This document shows positions 1 through 11,757 of a stretch of 64,000 nucleotides of DNA, one piece after another; the stretch's first letter is position 1, and the number at the start of each line of letters is the position of its first letter. Source of the stretch: Ceratothoa steindachneri (Eukaryota; Arthropoda; Malacostraca; Isopoda; Cymothoidae); contig OZ018328.1 in NCBI GenBank assembly GCA_963969495.1, positions 130,828,545 through 130,892,544 of the forward strand, in the 5' to 3' direction. The translations under genes and the position numbers were made by a program. The notes beneath the pieces were generated by a model. The model was not told where the DNA came from and did no database searches. It saw nothing but the letters and a program-made list of their open reading frames with translations.

Positions 1-1890
1 ATTCCAAATATGGAAATTGATCTCGACATTCCGAGAGCGGATATGGGACGCGCCACTAGGCGAGCCCTATTCCCAAGTGGAAGAATCTTCTCCCGAGAAA
101 GCCTAATTGGACTCTTCACATGAATATGACAACCTAATAAGAAGAAAAAGAGGCAAAGTGCCCACATCCAAAAACAAACAACAAAGAAAGGAACAAAAAA
201 GGCGAAATGCCCACATACCGGTAATACAAAAATAAATTAGCAGAAAAATTAAAAGATCCAAAAAAATAAAAAATAGCCAATATATCACTTGAAAGGCTAG
301 AATGCCGTGACGGAGGAAATATAGTTTATTTATATTTATATATATTTAAAAAAAATAAGAAAGAAATAATAAATAAAGTCCAAAGAAAAACGAGAGAGGC
401 AAAGTAAAAAAAAAAGATCATAATGCGGCCAAACAAGCACCAGAAGCAACCACTGACGGTGCACAAGAAGAGGCAAATGAGACAATATAGGAAAAAAGAA
501 TTACCTTTTAGATGCCCTCTACACCAAGACAGAAACTCACCATCTTTTTACCTATATTTATCTTCTACACTTTTTCACTTTTTGTGTATCAATCAATCAA
601 TCAATCTTCAGTAAAATTATTTGTTCAAAGTTACCATCTTAGATACGACTTTGTTTGGGGCTATGAACCATGCTAGCAAACGAAAATAGCTGTTTTACTG
701 GTGCAGAGAAAAGTAACATGGTGTAATACCTCGTGAAATGACTTTATATAGGAGGATACCTATCTATAGAGTTTTGCAAATAATTGACAATTTCCAAGTC
801 TTCCTTGTGGTTAGGAGCCGAGAATATGGTGCTATAGTTTTGAAGAAATCGTCTTCACATGGTGAGTTTGAGTTTCGCGAACTATTACCACTGCTGTCAG
901 AATTACACTTTCTTATGATCATTTGCAGCTTGTCTTTACCTTGAGTTTTGATTGTTTCATGATCGCCGAAATTAAACCCTTTCAATATTGATTTGCATCT
1001 AAGTTTGAAATACGGATGAGATGCTTTAGGCGAAAACGGCAGTAGTTACCTCAGGACTCAACGACAAAAAATTTATCATATCTAGCATTGAAGCAAGAGA
1101 TGACTGTTGACAGAAATGGCGTGTAGCGTCTCAAGAGCAAGTCGTTTGGTTGCTTAGTCTCCAATCTTGTGAGGGCATCTTGAGTCACTAGGAAGAATAC
1201 AATCGTAGTAGCATTCTTTCCCTCTATGTAATTTGTTTAGGGGTGCTGCAATTAGTTTTATAACAGAAAAATATTCTGAAATAAATTCCAATTCATTGTC
1301 TTTGAGAATGAATAGATTAAGTTCTTTAAGAGCTACTAAATGAAATCTCTTAGCTGTCTAATTTTGAAATGTATAACTTCTGAAAAAAACGTAATACATC
1401 TCTCGATGGGGAAGGGGAGGAAGTCCTCTGCTTCCAAATGTGCACACACTCACTCACGTCCCCACACCCCCTCACCCCAAACCACAAGTATGACTATTAA
1501 TTGTGACGCTCAGGTTTTATACTTTATAGGAAAAAGAGGCCTTGGAAGCGCTAAAATTAAGTTAAAAATTAACAATTTAGCAGCGCTCCACATCCAAAGG
1601 AATGGACACCAGTAATACCTCTTATTTTTCATGATTGAGTTTCAGAAAGGTATCGGGGAACCATTCATAATGTTATAAGTAAATAGTAGGTTTCTATGAG
1701 TCTCCACAAATAAGGCTAGGGAGAAGGAGAGATAGATTTTCGTTTCATCAGCTTAGCTATGAAATGATTTATCGAGCGAACGCATAAAAATACCAAGAGA
1801 AAGAAAATAGATTGAAACGGCAGCGGACCAAGAACCGAGCCTTGAGGAACACCTAGATACACTGTGGATGTATCTCCTTAGAATAATATT
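1..1890. other. AT-rich region without a recognised gene
   Basis: I see no supported gene here. Positions 1-120 read open on the plus strand and end in a TGA, giving an Arg- and Asp-rich tail that could be the 3' end of a longer coding sequence (for example a retroelement pol) cut by the window edge, but no motif fixes its identity. The remaining short open frames are low-complexity or antisense to one another. No terminal repeats were found. Confidence 0.4.
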
Positions 1891-2843
1891 ATTTCCCCAC
1901 CTCCTAAGATATTACTTCAAGAGAGAAAGCGAGCCGTTACTCTCCAACCCCCTCCCTCTCCCCCTTCCAACCTCACCCTTTTTGGACTCGCTGCCAGGTC
2001 TCCACAAAATTCCCACCAAGGCATGACGGTGAAATTAGGGCTTCCTCCCGGACGCCTCAATCTCCGCCCCCCCCCCTCGGGTCGGAGATTACTTTGTAGG
2101 ATTCCCCGTGAACCACTTTTATGGCTCCCGCCGCTGGTCGCCCGTCTGGTCCGCTGACCCCTGCCTTTGACACCTTACGGCAAGGAGACGCTCGGGTTGT
2201 CACGGCCGATAACAAAGGTTACAGAAGGTCTTAATCTTTTTCCCTGTTTTGGAGAACTCCGGATATATATGCACCCGCTCCAGGATTACAGACAGATTTG
2301 GTTAGACGAGACTTCCCCGAAAGGAGTGCAATTCAACGAGCTCTCTCCCAAAAAGTGTGAGTGACGGTCGCAAGCCACAGAAGAGCTGGACATCACACAT
2401 GGATCTTCGGGTCAGGGAGAAGAGTCTCGTGAGGCAACGTCAGCCTTTCTCAACCGCCTTCTGATCAAGGATTGGAGAAGCCGTCGTCCGAAGACCTTCT
2501 GGTAACCTCTTAAGGACAAGAAGCCCGTTAGCTCGCTCAAGCCAAGTGTGGAGAATTCATCTCCTCCCCCCCTCCTTCGAATTTCGTTCGGTGACCTCTT
2601 GAGGACAAGAGGCCCGCATCTCGCAAAACACAATTTCGAGAAAGTAACCCCACACGATGCAGGTTTGTGGCTACCGCCCATGAGTAATCAAGGTAACCAA
2701 GACCTCCCTCAAGTTTGCCCCACCTTACTCTCGAGGGTCAAAGGAACTAAATCATTCACTACTCTAAGTTTCCTGGTATAACCATTCAATAACCCAAGTT
2801 ATCAAATTAGTATTCGGAGCTTAAGTCCGTCTTATTTATGTAC

Positions 2844-2845
<2 letters not shown>
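1890..2845. repeat. C-rich block, candidate solo LTR
   Basis: This block differs in base composition from its AT-rich surroundings. It has many C runs (near 1945-1980 and 2066-2080), a repeated phrase of the type CTCTTRAGGACAAGA (near 2506-2522 and 2595-2611), and it ends against a (TA)n tract. The same arrangement, a C-rich LTR followed by (TA)n, is seen in both Gmr1-like elements of this window, so a solo LTR of a related element is a reasonable guess. I could not define TG/CA ends or a target duplication. Confidence 0.25.

Positions 2846-2914
<69 letters not shown>
2846..2914. repeat. (TA)n microsatellite
   Basis: About 69 bp of pure alternating TA. Peptides of repeated Tyr-Ile read from it are translation artefacts. 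Confidence 0.97.
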
Positions 2915-2918
<4 letters not shown>

Positions 2919-4083
2919 CATATCTATTGTTGTGACTTTTATTTAGTGTGTATTAAAAATCTATTTTTATCATTATGTTTGTTATATTCCTTGGTCATTC
3001 AACTGCCGCTATCTATTCAAATCGCACTCTTAGAACAATAACATTTGTCGCCTTGCTTGTGCTCCCTTAAAGCCTGTGTGTGCATATTCACGTACACTTG
3101 GCCATACTTGGCCATACTTCGACACACGCATCCGCCGGTTGAGATAAACCAAACAAGTTAAAGGCAGTTCTTGAGAGCACTAAAAATTTACAGAGGCAGG
3201 CAATTACGTAGAACAGTGTTCAAAAGTGGAAGTATAAGAATGGACGGCTGGGGGCGTCGCCGTCCATGAATGAGAAACAAATAGAAAAGAAAAGTAAGCA
3301 AAAAGATTGAGAAGAAACAAATTGGTACAAAAAACAGGTACTTAAACGTATTACTCGTAGCTAAAACCCTCTAACGAAGAAAAAGAATGTGGAGTGAAAG
3401 AAACTAGGGTTATATTCTATATTTTCTTCAAAAGTTTTACTGTAAATAAAATAAATCACATTAAAATTCTTCACTTATTCGATCATGTTTATTATTAGGT
3501 ATTCAAAAGTCAAATCCCTTTCTCTATGTATTTTCTCCATAAAAGGTGTTCATTATCACCATACCATATTTTTATGACAAAATATCTTCCTTAAATATGA
3601 TTAAAATTTCAACCTTTTCTCTTTTCTCTTTTAAATAGGATTGGATAATAAAAGTTCTCCGGCATTTGGGTACTCCACTGATCCCTTGGGACCCTTGTCC
3701 TGTCAAGCTTTTAATTGACATACACTGAATACAGCCACAGATCGGCCAAACCAGAACAAAAAAATCAAGGATGAATCTAAAGCGAAAGTAAATTTAAATG
3801 CGTTTTCGGCTACCAATTTAAAGAGCTAAAGTCGGATTGTGTCTAAGTTGAGCACCACCGTAATTGTACTTTCGAGCAAGGAGACAGAACATCGCTCGTG
3901 AAATTGAGAGTATAGCATCAATTAGTCAAATAACAACATCTCAGCAAATTTTGTTGAGTTACGCTACAATAACATCAACGATATTCTAAACAGATTAAGA
4001 GAGAGTAAAAATAAAGTCGAAGAAACGATTATTAAATTGACATGGTAGGAACCAGCACGCTCTCCAGGTCAGAGTGCCCACGG

Positions 4084-4085
<2 letters not shown>
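2915..4085. other. No recognised feature
   Basis: AT-rich sequence with no open frame, terminal repeat or transposase motif that I can support. A short direct repeat (TTGGCCATAC twice) occurs near 3099-3118. Confidence 0.5.
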
Positions 4086-4153
<68 letters not shown>

Positions 4154-4154
4154 C
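4086..4154. repeat. (TA)n(GA)n compound microsatellite
   Basis: About 43 bp of alternating TA runs directly into about 26 bp of alternating GA. Confidence 0.95.
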
Positions 4155-5315
4155 TACATACACATAAAAAGAATGTCAATATGGAACTACGTCCTTGGTG
4201 TGTAGATCAAATGGCTTAGGTTTCTTGAGAACGCCGCTTGCTGCTGTTATTTGATGATGCTCCGTGTTTCAGAATTTCCAGACAATTCCTCTTTCAGTCT
4301 AGACCAAGATATGAACGATATTTGTCTGGTTCTTCTGCCTTGTACGTAGCTTACTTGTCACTATTGCAGACGGTGACCACTCGATGTTTCGGAGCAGTTC
4401 ATCATGGATGGGACAATTTTACTCTTTTTTCGCGATTGTATTTATCAACCCACGTTATTGGGAACAGAGAGTGGAATATTGTGTTTTAAAGAAAGGATGG
4501 ACGGATGGGTTAATCTAAAAAAATAAATTATAAGAAGAATATTATATTTTAAAAGGCATATTTGCGTGAATAATGATGCTACCTTACCACTATTCGCCAA
4601 TTTTTAGCACGCATGGAACATACGAGTAGTAGGGTAATTTACTACTAGCTAGCAATAGTTTACAAAAAGTAACGAGGGATCAGAAATGTAATCTCTGAAC
4701 CTTCTGAGAAAAGTGGTATTTTTTTCTTAATTTGTTTCGAATTATTTGGACCTAACACCCGGTGCTTTGATTAGACCTGCAGTTTAATGTGGGGTCTGGA
4801 AAAAGGGGTCCCTACAACATATGCCAGCCGCCAGGAAGATCCAAATTGGGTTCCAGGTGCCAACTAGTCACTAATCCCGCTCTCGGTGATGAGTGAAGCT
4901 TCCAATCGCCCGGTGGAGCCAAGGGAGCGAGAGTAATGGCCGAAAGGGGGCGTCTTCGTCGCCAATTACCTCTAAAGGCAGTTCTTGCGACAATTTCGGT
5001 ACTTTTTTACTGCCTTGTAGTTTGATTCTCACTCGTGGATATTCTTTTGGACTTTTAATGCCTTCTATCACCTGTCATTGGATCTAGACGGGCGTGGTAA
5101 AGATAGTTGGGGATTTAAAAGACGGGCAAATGAGACCCGAGAGAGAAAGAGAGAGGGAAGCACCAGTTTCTCTCGAGGCACTAGAGTCGGGAAGGAGTGA
5201 CACTCCTCCTGCTTTCAATTCAAGCAGGGGCATTACCCATGGAGACATGTTTGCATGTGTCTGACTGTTTGGTTCCTGCTTTGCCCAACATGGTCATCAG
5301 AGATACTGGTTTCAG
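4155..5315. other. No recognised feature
   Basis: Unique-looking sequence. Short open frames at 4238-4489 and 4871-5087 show no recognisable domain, and the second is open on both strands, which argues against real coding. Confidence 0.45.
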
Positions 5316-5319
5316 GGAG

Positions 5320-5392
5320 TTCTCGGTAGCTTAGTGCATATGAGGTTGGATTACTAGCGTCGAGGCGCGGGAACGATCGCGGCGAGTGCGGA
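5320..5392 (+). repeat. tRNA-derived SINE head
   Basis: The sequence follows a tRNA-like layout. An A-box-like GGTAGCTTAGTGC lies at 5326-5338, an anticodon-arm-like stretch at about 5345-5362, and a decayed B-box (GGAACGATCGC against GGTTCGANTCC) about 44 bases after the A-box. The B-box has lost several consensus bases and no cloverleaf closes cleanly, so I read it as the tRNA-derived head of a SINE rather than a working tRNA gene. The tail of the SINE could not be delimited. Confidence 0.42.
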
Positions 5393-7545
5393 CACTAAAC
5401 TTCAGCGCAGTCACGACTGGCCGTTTATTATCGGTTACCATGATACAAAACCCCGCGAGGAAAGTAGATCCACACGCCTCTTAACGCACTTAGCCGATCG
5501 CAATACCGCTATCATTTCCTTACTATCTTCACAGCACAACATACCACTCTCTCGTCTATAATGCAACCACGCTCTTGCCTAAGGAATAATAGTACAACCC
5601 CTGGGTACTCATATCCACGTACCCCTGACCTGTATTACTATTGTTCCTTATGTGGTTACTCGATATCTACATCGATCCGCTGGCGAAGAACGGCTGCCCC
5701 TCCCCTCTATACACACACATACGAACACGGGCAGGATGGGTTTTATGATCGCTTGTTTGGGCCAAAACACAATACTGACCAAAATCGAGCCTTGGTGCCT
5801 TTGGGCAAGCCAACGATTGTCATTCTGATTTTTATGTACTTTCATTATCCGGTCGAATGATGACGTCCACAATGCGAGGGCACTTGATCGTGTTTCGAGA
5901 AGACAATGGAGGCTGGAGGGCACTGTGCGTAAAAAGGAGCGTTCTTAATTTGAGAATGGGGCATCCTTTTCCTTTAGTCCGATCATTTCTTTTAATGTGA
6001 AAGAAAATCAAAATAATATGATTTAATTGGGCTCATGCGTTATAGGGAGAAAAGAATGGGAATGAAGAAGGAGAGAAGAAAAAAGAAACGAGTAGATAGA
6101 TTATGATTTTAAAACATCTGGAATATTAAGAAAATTCCTGATATCAAGTGTATGTTTAGCAGCGTTTTTTCCTTCCAGGAAATTCTTCTGCAACGCAAAG
6201 CAAAACGAGTTTGAAATAATTTCACCGATTCTATTTTCGTCTATCTTCGTACCTGGGACCGTCCATTTGTACGTCATTTGCAGGGAACGGGGGATTTTAG
6301 TATGGGCAATATCGGCAACCGCCTATGGCTGCTGGGATTGCCGGTTGGAAAAAAAGCGAGCACCCAGCACATATATGCACAATTGAACATGTGTGTAGTT
6401 TTAAATGTTAAGAGCATCCATTCAATAAGCAAGTTGGTTTGTACTTAATTGTTGAAATGTTTATAAATTTTTAGGTCTATTTGCTGGAAGGTGGGCCTCA
6501 TTCCGAAGAGAAGGGGGTCTGAAAGGCTGTTTCGCCCTTGGCACCATACAGGTTAGGATCGCCACTGGTAATAGATATGAAAAGTGTGTTTTAATTTAGA
6601 GGTGGCTGTTTGTGGAACACATTGCTCACACCCTGAACCACGCTAATAACTTGGAAGGGAAAGTTATAATTTCTCGGTTCTCTGTGAATCAATTTTGATG
6701 AAACCTTTTCCCCGTTGGTCTGCACAATATGGCAACATTAACGTTATGTTCATTTTATGTTGTGTTACGTCCTTCAACTTTTATTAAACAAGATGTTTAT
6801 GCCAATGGATGTCAATTTTTGTCTACAGTAGTCTTATGGGCGACCATTAAAGCTGCAGCAGAGGTAGTCCAACTTGCTACTATTAGGAAGTTGACAGATT
6901 TCATACCTGATATGGTTTTTGAAATTGGCCGTCAAAATGACTCTCATGTGGCCAAACATTTCATTATGTCCATCAAACTTGTATTATACTTATGGTTTTC
7001 TGTTTAATATATACACAAGGCATGCTAAGTGTGTATAATTATCCTTCATTTTATCCAAATATGTCTAGATGGTCTATATTAATTCAAAAGCTATTAGTGT
7101 GCTTCACCCCAAAAATGACGAATATGAAATATAAATTGAAGGAGGTAACACAGCATAATGAAATCATAATCTTAGTGTTGTCATATTGTACAGACTAGCT
7201 GACAAAAGTTTCATTAAAATTGATTCAGTGTAGAAGAATTATAACATAACGCCACCCAGAGGGCCAAGCGGATATATTTGTTAAAGTCCCTCTTCGGAGA
7301 GAGCGAGAGAAACGTACCAGAAGATGAGGGGCGTGAGAACGTTAGTCGTCTGACTAACAGTCAAACAGCCGAAGGGCTCTGATCTCCCCGCCGAGTGGGT
7401 AGCCGTGTCGGGCTGTAGGACCAAGGTAGCCACAAAAGGCCATTAAGCAACTCTCAAAAGATACGATTACCTACGAGATCATAAGGCCCGCGGTCAGAGT
7501 GCCAAAAAGTGGTGTCAGATAAAAAAAAACACCGAGGAGAAATAA
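5393..7545. other. No recognised gene
   Basis: The longest open frame, 6729-7007 on the plus strand (92 codons), starts at an ATG but shows no domain I recognise. A second short frame overlaps its end (6992-7198). The rest is AT-rich spacer. Nothing here resembles the mobile elements elsewhere in the window. Confidence 0.4.
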
Positions 7546-8300
7546 TGTGACGGTTTTCGGTGCCTCTCATTAAGAAGCAGACCTGGGCTCCACGGTTCCA
7601 CCCCCCCCCTCACCCCTCGCACTCCCCTCAGTGGAATTACCCCGTCCCTATTAGGTGGGGTGGTCTCCGGTCTATAAATAGGCCCCATAAGGAAAGAAAG
7701 AGGATTATTATTCTGTTAGAGACGATAGAGGACTAGATCATTGTGATCAGTTCCTCGCCCAGTTCCAAACTCGACTTCTAAGACTTAGAAGTTCGTCTCG
7801 TTTTCTTATCGGTACCATATCGATTTATCCTACGTAGACTTAGCAAGAGGCCTGGCTGGATCACAATTCCTAAGTGCCAAACAGGAATTTCGAGAGCAAT
7901 ACAAAAGAAGATCCGCTCACCCTCGGGGGACGCTCAAATTGCAATATCAGTAATTGTGGGAGAAGAAGAATTAATCCCCAAGGAAGTTCCATTTAAGTAT
8001 TTTTGGAATCACCTCGTAAACCAAAACCCAGTTGAGCAATCCTGCGAAGAAGACGAGGATACTAGAAGAACTCAAGAGCTACCAAGAAAAGTACTCCTTG
8101 AGCCAGAGAGCACAACTCCTCTCTCCGTCTTTTAGACGTATAACCGGATAGATAAAGTTAGAAGAAGAATTACACATCGTTTTGTACCGTCTCCGGGACA
8201 ACCACCATCCGCCCTCTGCAACGCAAAGAATCGTGAAAAATCCAATATAGCGACATCCATCAACCCCTGTTGCTTTCAAGGTCATGCAAGTCCAAATGAC
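7546..8300 (+). promoter_or_regulatory. Candidate LTR or promoter with TATA box
   Basis: A C-rich stretch (7600-7640) is followed by a textbook TATA box (TATAAATA, 7673-7680) and then sequence resembling a transcribed leader. The block may start at TGTGACGG (7546), the usual 5' dinucleotide of an LTR. No second copy, CA end or target-site duplication was found, so the LTR reading is tentative. A short (TA)n follows at about 8301-8315. Confidence 0.3.
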
Positions 8301-8336
8301 TATATATATATATATTTGTTTTGATTAATGATTAAT

Positions 8337-8669
8337 CTGAAGTTCTTTGTCTTCCCACGGACTGGAGGGACAAGTTGTTCTCAAATTTCGTAGCAACGCA
8401 TTGTTTCTTTTTATCGCTTTTCATTTTCTCTCCAAAACCCACATTGTTTTGGTTGCAATAAAAGAATCACTGGTTATTCTAGCCTTATTTTCTCGGACAT
8501 TTTGCTTGTCTTAGTCCCCATTAGACACAGGGCTGAGACGACTTGTAACACCCTTCTTTGAGATGCTCTGTCCTTGATCCCAGAGGGCAGGTGTCGTGTC
8601 ATTTTGCGAAGCTGTTATGTGGGTTTTTATGTCTGTGGGTATGATGTCTGTCATCCCCTTGTACAAGTT
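8337..8669 (+). repeat. Left arm of ~333 bp inverted repeat
   Basis: This segment is the near-perfect reverse complement of 9652-9988, with only scattered substitutions and small indels. Outside both arms the similarity stops abruptly (around 8336 and 9989), and inside it stops around 8670 and 9651. The arrangement resembles a foldback or long-TIR DNA element of about 1.65 kb. I see no clear target-site duplication. Confidence 0.85.
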
Positions 8670-9087
8670 TTTTTCATGCTACACCTTACCCCAACCCGCT
8701 CATGCGCCGTATAGACGGGACGGGAAGGAGGGCTGTGGATAAAGAGGAGGTAGAAAGAGACGTCGAACCATAAGACGAAACAAAGTAAATAGAAAGAGGA
8801 AATACTAAAACAAAGAAATTAAAAATAAATCGACCACATGCACGAGAGCAAATAACAAACAAAAATGAGACATGAAGACATAAAAGATGTAGCGATGTCG
8901 GCAGAAACAAAAAAAAACTAGGGAATCCGTAAACAATTATATCTGCATTTTCAATCGTTTTCTCCCTCTTAGCTCAATCACATATCCTTAAAAGTAAACT
9001 GCAATTCTGATTATTTTTCTTTATAAAGTCTGAAGAGTTTCAGATATTGAAACCAAAGGTTCAATAATATAATTTTTTCCTCACTAT

Positions 9088-9560
9088 TGCAGGTAGATGT
9101 GGCTGTCAACCTGCTGGACAAAACCAGGCACTCCTTAACAGCCACTGAAGCATTGGGTTTACCGATGCTATTAAAACAGTCAAAGAGATGAACGTGGATG
9201 CTACTATCGAAGAAAAGCGTTTGAGAAGAAAAAAAACGGCTCTCCAGTTATGATTCTCTAAAAAAAATGGAAACCACATTCTTGAATGTGGTTGTGGAGA
9301 GAGACATTTCTTCATTGGATGAGAGATTTCAGACCTTGGAAAAGGCGCACGAGAAATTTGGAATGCTATTCAAATACCAAAAAATGAAAAAGAAAGAGCT
9401 GCTTGAGTACGGTCAGTCCCCACGCACTGCTCTTACCAATGATGGTGAGCAAGCTATTGATCTGCGGCTATATATCTTCCCCACATTTTTACTTCTCCCA
9501 TCATCACTACCTTCTTTACAAATCTCTTCTTACAAACATTCTGAGGAAGATTGCCCTTGT
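9088..9560 (+). pseudogene. hAT transposase fragment (ZMYM/TTF type)
   Basis: Read on the plus strand this piece matches, with indels, the part of the hAT pseudogene that lies at about 12060-12500 on the opposite strand. Both contain phrases of the type KTVKEMNVD, EEKRLRR, RDISSLDERFQTLEKAHEKF and MKKKELLE. It is therefore a second, inverted copy of the segment before the C-terminal dimerisation region of a hAT transposase. Frames shift several times. It starts right after a splice-acceptor-like pyrimidine tract ending in CAG (9070-9091), and it sits wholly inside the inverted repeat 8337-9988. Confidence 0.7.
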
Positions 9561-9651
9561 TAGTTTTTTATTTAAATTTTTAAAAATCTTTTTTTCATGC
9601 CATCTATCACATGAGAGTCGTAGTGCCCTATACCAAGCTTTCGACGGAAAG

Positions 9652-9988
9652 GAACTTGTACAAGGGGATGACAGACATCATACCCACAGACATAAAAACC
9701 CACATAACAGCTTCGCAAAATGACACGACACCTGCCCTCTGGGATCAAGGACAGAGCATCTCAAAGAAGGGTGTTACAAGTCGTCTCAGCCCTGTGTCTA
9801 ATGGGGACTAAGACAAGCAAAATGTCCGAGAAAATAAGGCTAGAATAACCAGGTATTCTTTTATTGCAACCAAAACAATGTGGATGTTGGGGAGAAAATG
9901 AAAGGCGATAAAAAGAAACAATGCGTAGCTACGAAATTTGAGAACAACTTGTCCCTCCAGTCCGTGGGAAGACAAAGAACTTCAGTTT
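9652..9988 (-). repeat. Right arm of ~333 bp inverted repeat
   Basis: Reverse complement of 8337-8669. It contains the same landmarks in reverse, such as ACAAGGGGATGACAGACATC near 9660 and the TCCGTGGGAAGACAAAGAAC block near 9961. Together with the left arm it encloses about 980 bp that include the hAT fragment. Confidence 0.85.
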
Positions 9989-11757
9989 GTAGATATTCAT
10001 TAAACACAAAAGATGTTGATTAACGTCATTGAAGGTTGCTGACCAAAAGAAGATGGTTTGTCTTTTTTTAATGAAAATAGAAAATAAATTAGTGTGATGC
10101 GATGAAGAGAGGTTGATTTAGGGGTGAATGAGTAAAGGCATGTGGTCAGGAAGATTTGAGCTGTCCATTTTGTACGGCTTCGATTCCCGATTGAGATGTA
10201 ATGACTTTCTCCCTCGAGAAACTCCATCCCTAACCAATTATCCTTGTAAATCTCTTCAGCCCGTTGTCAGGAATCTGCAAACAAGTTCCCAAATTAATAG
10301 ATAGACTCACGTTCTTTATCTTATAAATAGATACCCCTAAAGGCTTCCTTTAAGTTATGCAAGCGTTAAAGTTCTTCCTATAGTGAGTTTGGTAATAACT
10401 TGTTACTGATGATCCCGAGTTTTTTTCCCGCTCTATTCCATTTCCGTTAAGAGCGAAGGCCATTTACATATAAAGCGTTCTAGGAATTTAGGAGCATAAA
10501 ATTTGAGGAATTTTAACTTTGGTTAAAAGATTGACTTATTTTTGTTTAAAATATTGTTTAGAGATAAATGCACCATGGAAAATGAGATACTGAGCTGGAG
10601 ATTTAATTTGTATGAGGTCTCAGCTTAAACCTGCAACTATAACTGATTTTCCACTCTACAAATATAAGGAGCAAATATTACCGTTAATTCAGGGTTATTG
10701 CCACCGAGATCTTTCTTGAAAGAGTGAAGACGCCTCTTGTGTCGCATAGGGAGGGAAGATTTAGTGTTTTCCACACCTTGTGCCAGTCTTCTCTCTTCAA
10801 TTAGAGAGAGAGGGCGAGTTAATCTCTTCGTTTATTTTATCAGAGCTGGTCTGCGGCCAGTGAACGAATAGCCAGATGTTTAACTAAACAACATAGGAGT
10901 ATAAAGAAAAGTGGAAGGATTGCTGTAGTCAAGTTACAACAAACAGAGGTCAGAGAAGAAAGTTTCAGAAATGATTTTAGCGGAAATAAGATGAATTGGC
11001 CTGCGAAACTGAAGTGTAGGCAAGGCAGGGAGGGGTCCGACTAATCAGCGTTGTCACTGGTACGCTGGGGCGCAGGCGGCGTGTGGCATGAATTATAGAA
11101 ACGCCATGACGATGCTGCTACTTAAGTGTAAATAGGTGTGGTATGGGGTAGTTAAGGGATGCTGGGAATTTGCGTGCCCAAGCAGCGTGTTGGATATTAT
11201 ATATTTGGTTGTATATTGGCCTGCATGGCCGTTTCTGACATATTTGTGTATCCCCCCCGGGAACAAGCAACTCCCCCTCTCCAAAAATAAGCACAAACTA
11301 ACTTTAAACATTTTTCAATTTATTGAACAACATAAATTGCACACTTCAAAAACAACTAACATCAAATAATTTAGGATGGCACTTTCAATAACGGATTGCA
11401 CAAGCATAAGTATTGAATAAATAAATCAGATGGAAAGTTTAGACATGAAATCACTGTCATTTGCACAACATATATACAACATGGGATTGCTTAACTAAAT
11501 ATTGAAATAAATTTAAAATGCGTAAAAAAATTGAACACGAAAATGCTAGAAATATTGAGAGAAGACATATGTATAGCACAGATATCAACATATATATGCA
11601 CTGAAATAAGTGAAGAGGCTTACTGTACGCAAACAAAAATGTCTCAAAATAAAAGGTAAAAGATATTTCACACACATTTGTAGAGCTATTTACAGTGCAG
11701 TATGTCTAATAGAGAGGGCTGTGTATTTGAAATGATTTAATACCCACAGACTAAGTT
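9989..11757. other. No recognised gene
   Basis: AT-rich spacer. Open frames at 11093-11369 exist on both strands over the same bases and show no domain. The stretch immediately beyond the hAT stop codon (below 11758) may be the 3' flank of that element, but no hAT-type terminal repeat was located. Confidence 0.4.

Noticed and set aside
2846..2914. Open frame of repeated Tyr-Ile codons across (TA)n
   Set aside because: Alternating TA has no stop in two frames of three; the frame is a microsatellite artefact. The same applies at 24250-24309, 33617-33655, 35627-35688 and 63492-63567.
6729..7198. Two overlapping plus-strand open frames as a host gene
   Set aside because: No domain, no splice or promoter evidence, and composition like the surrounding AT-rich spacer.
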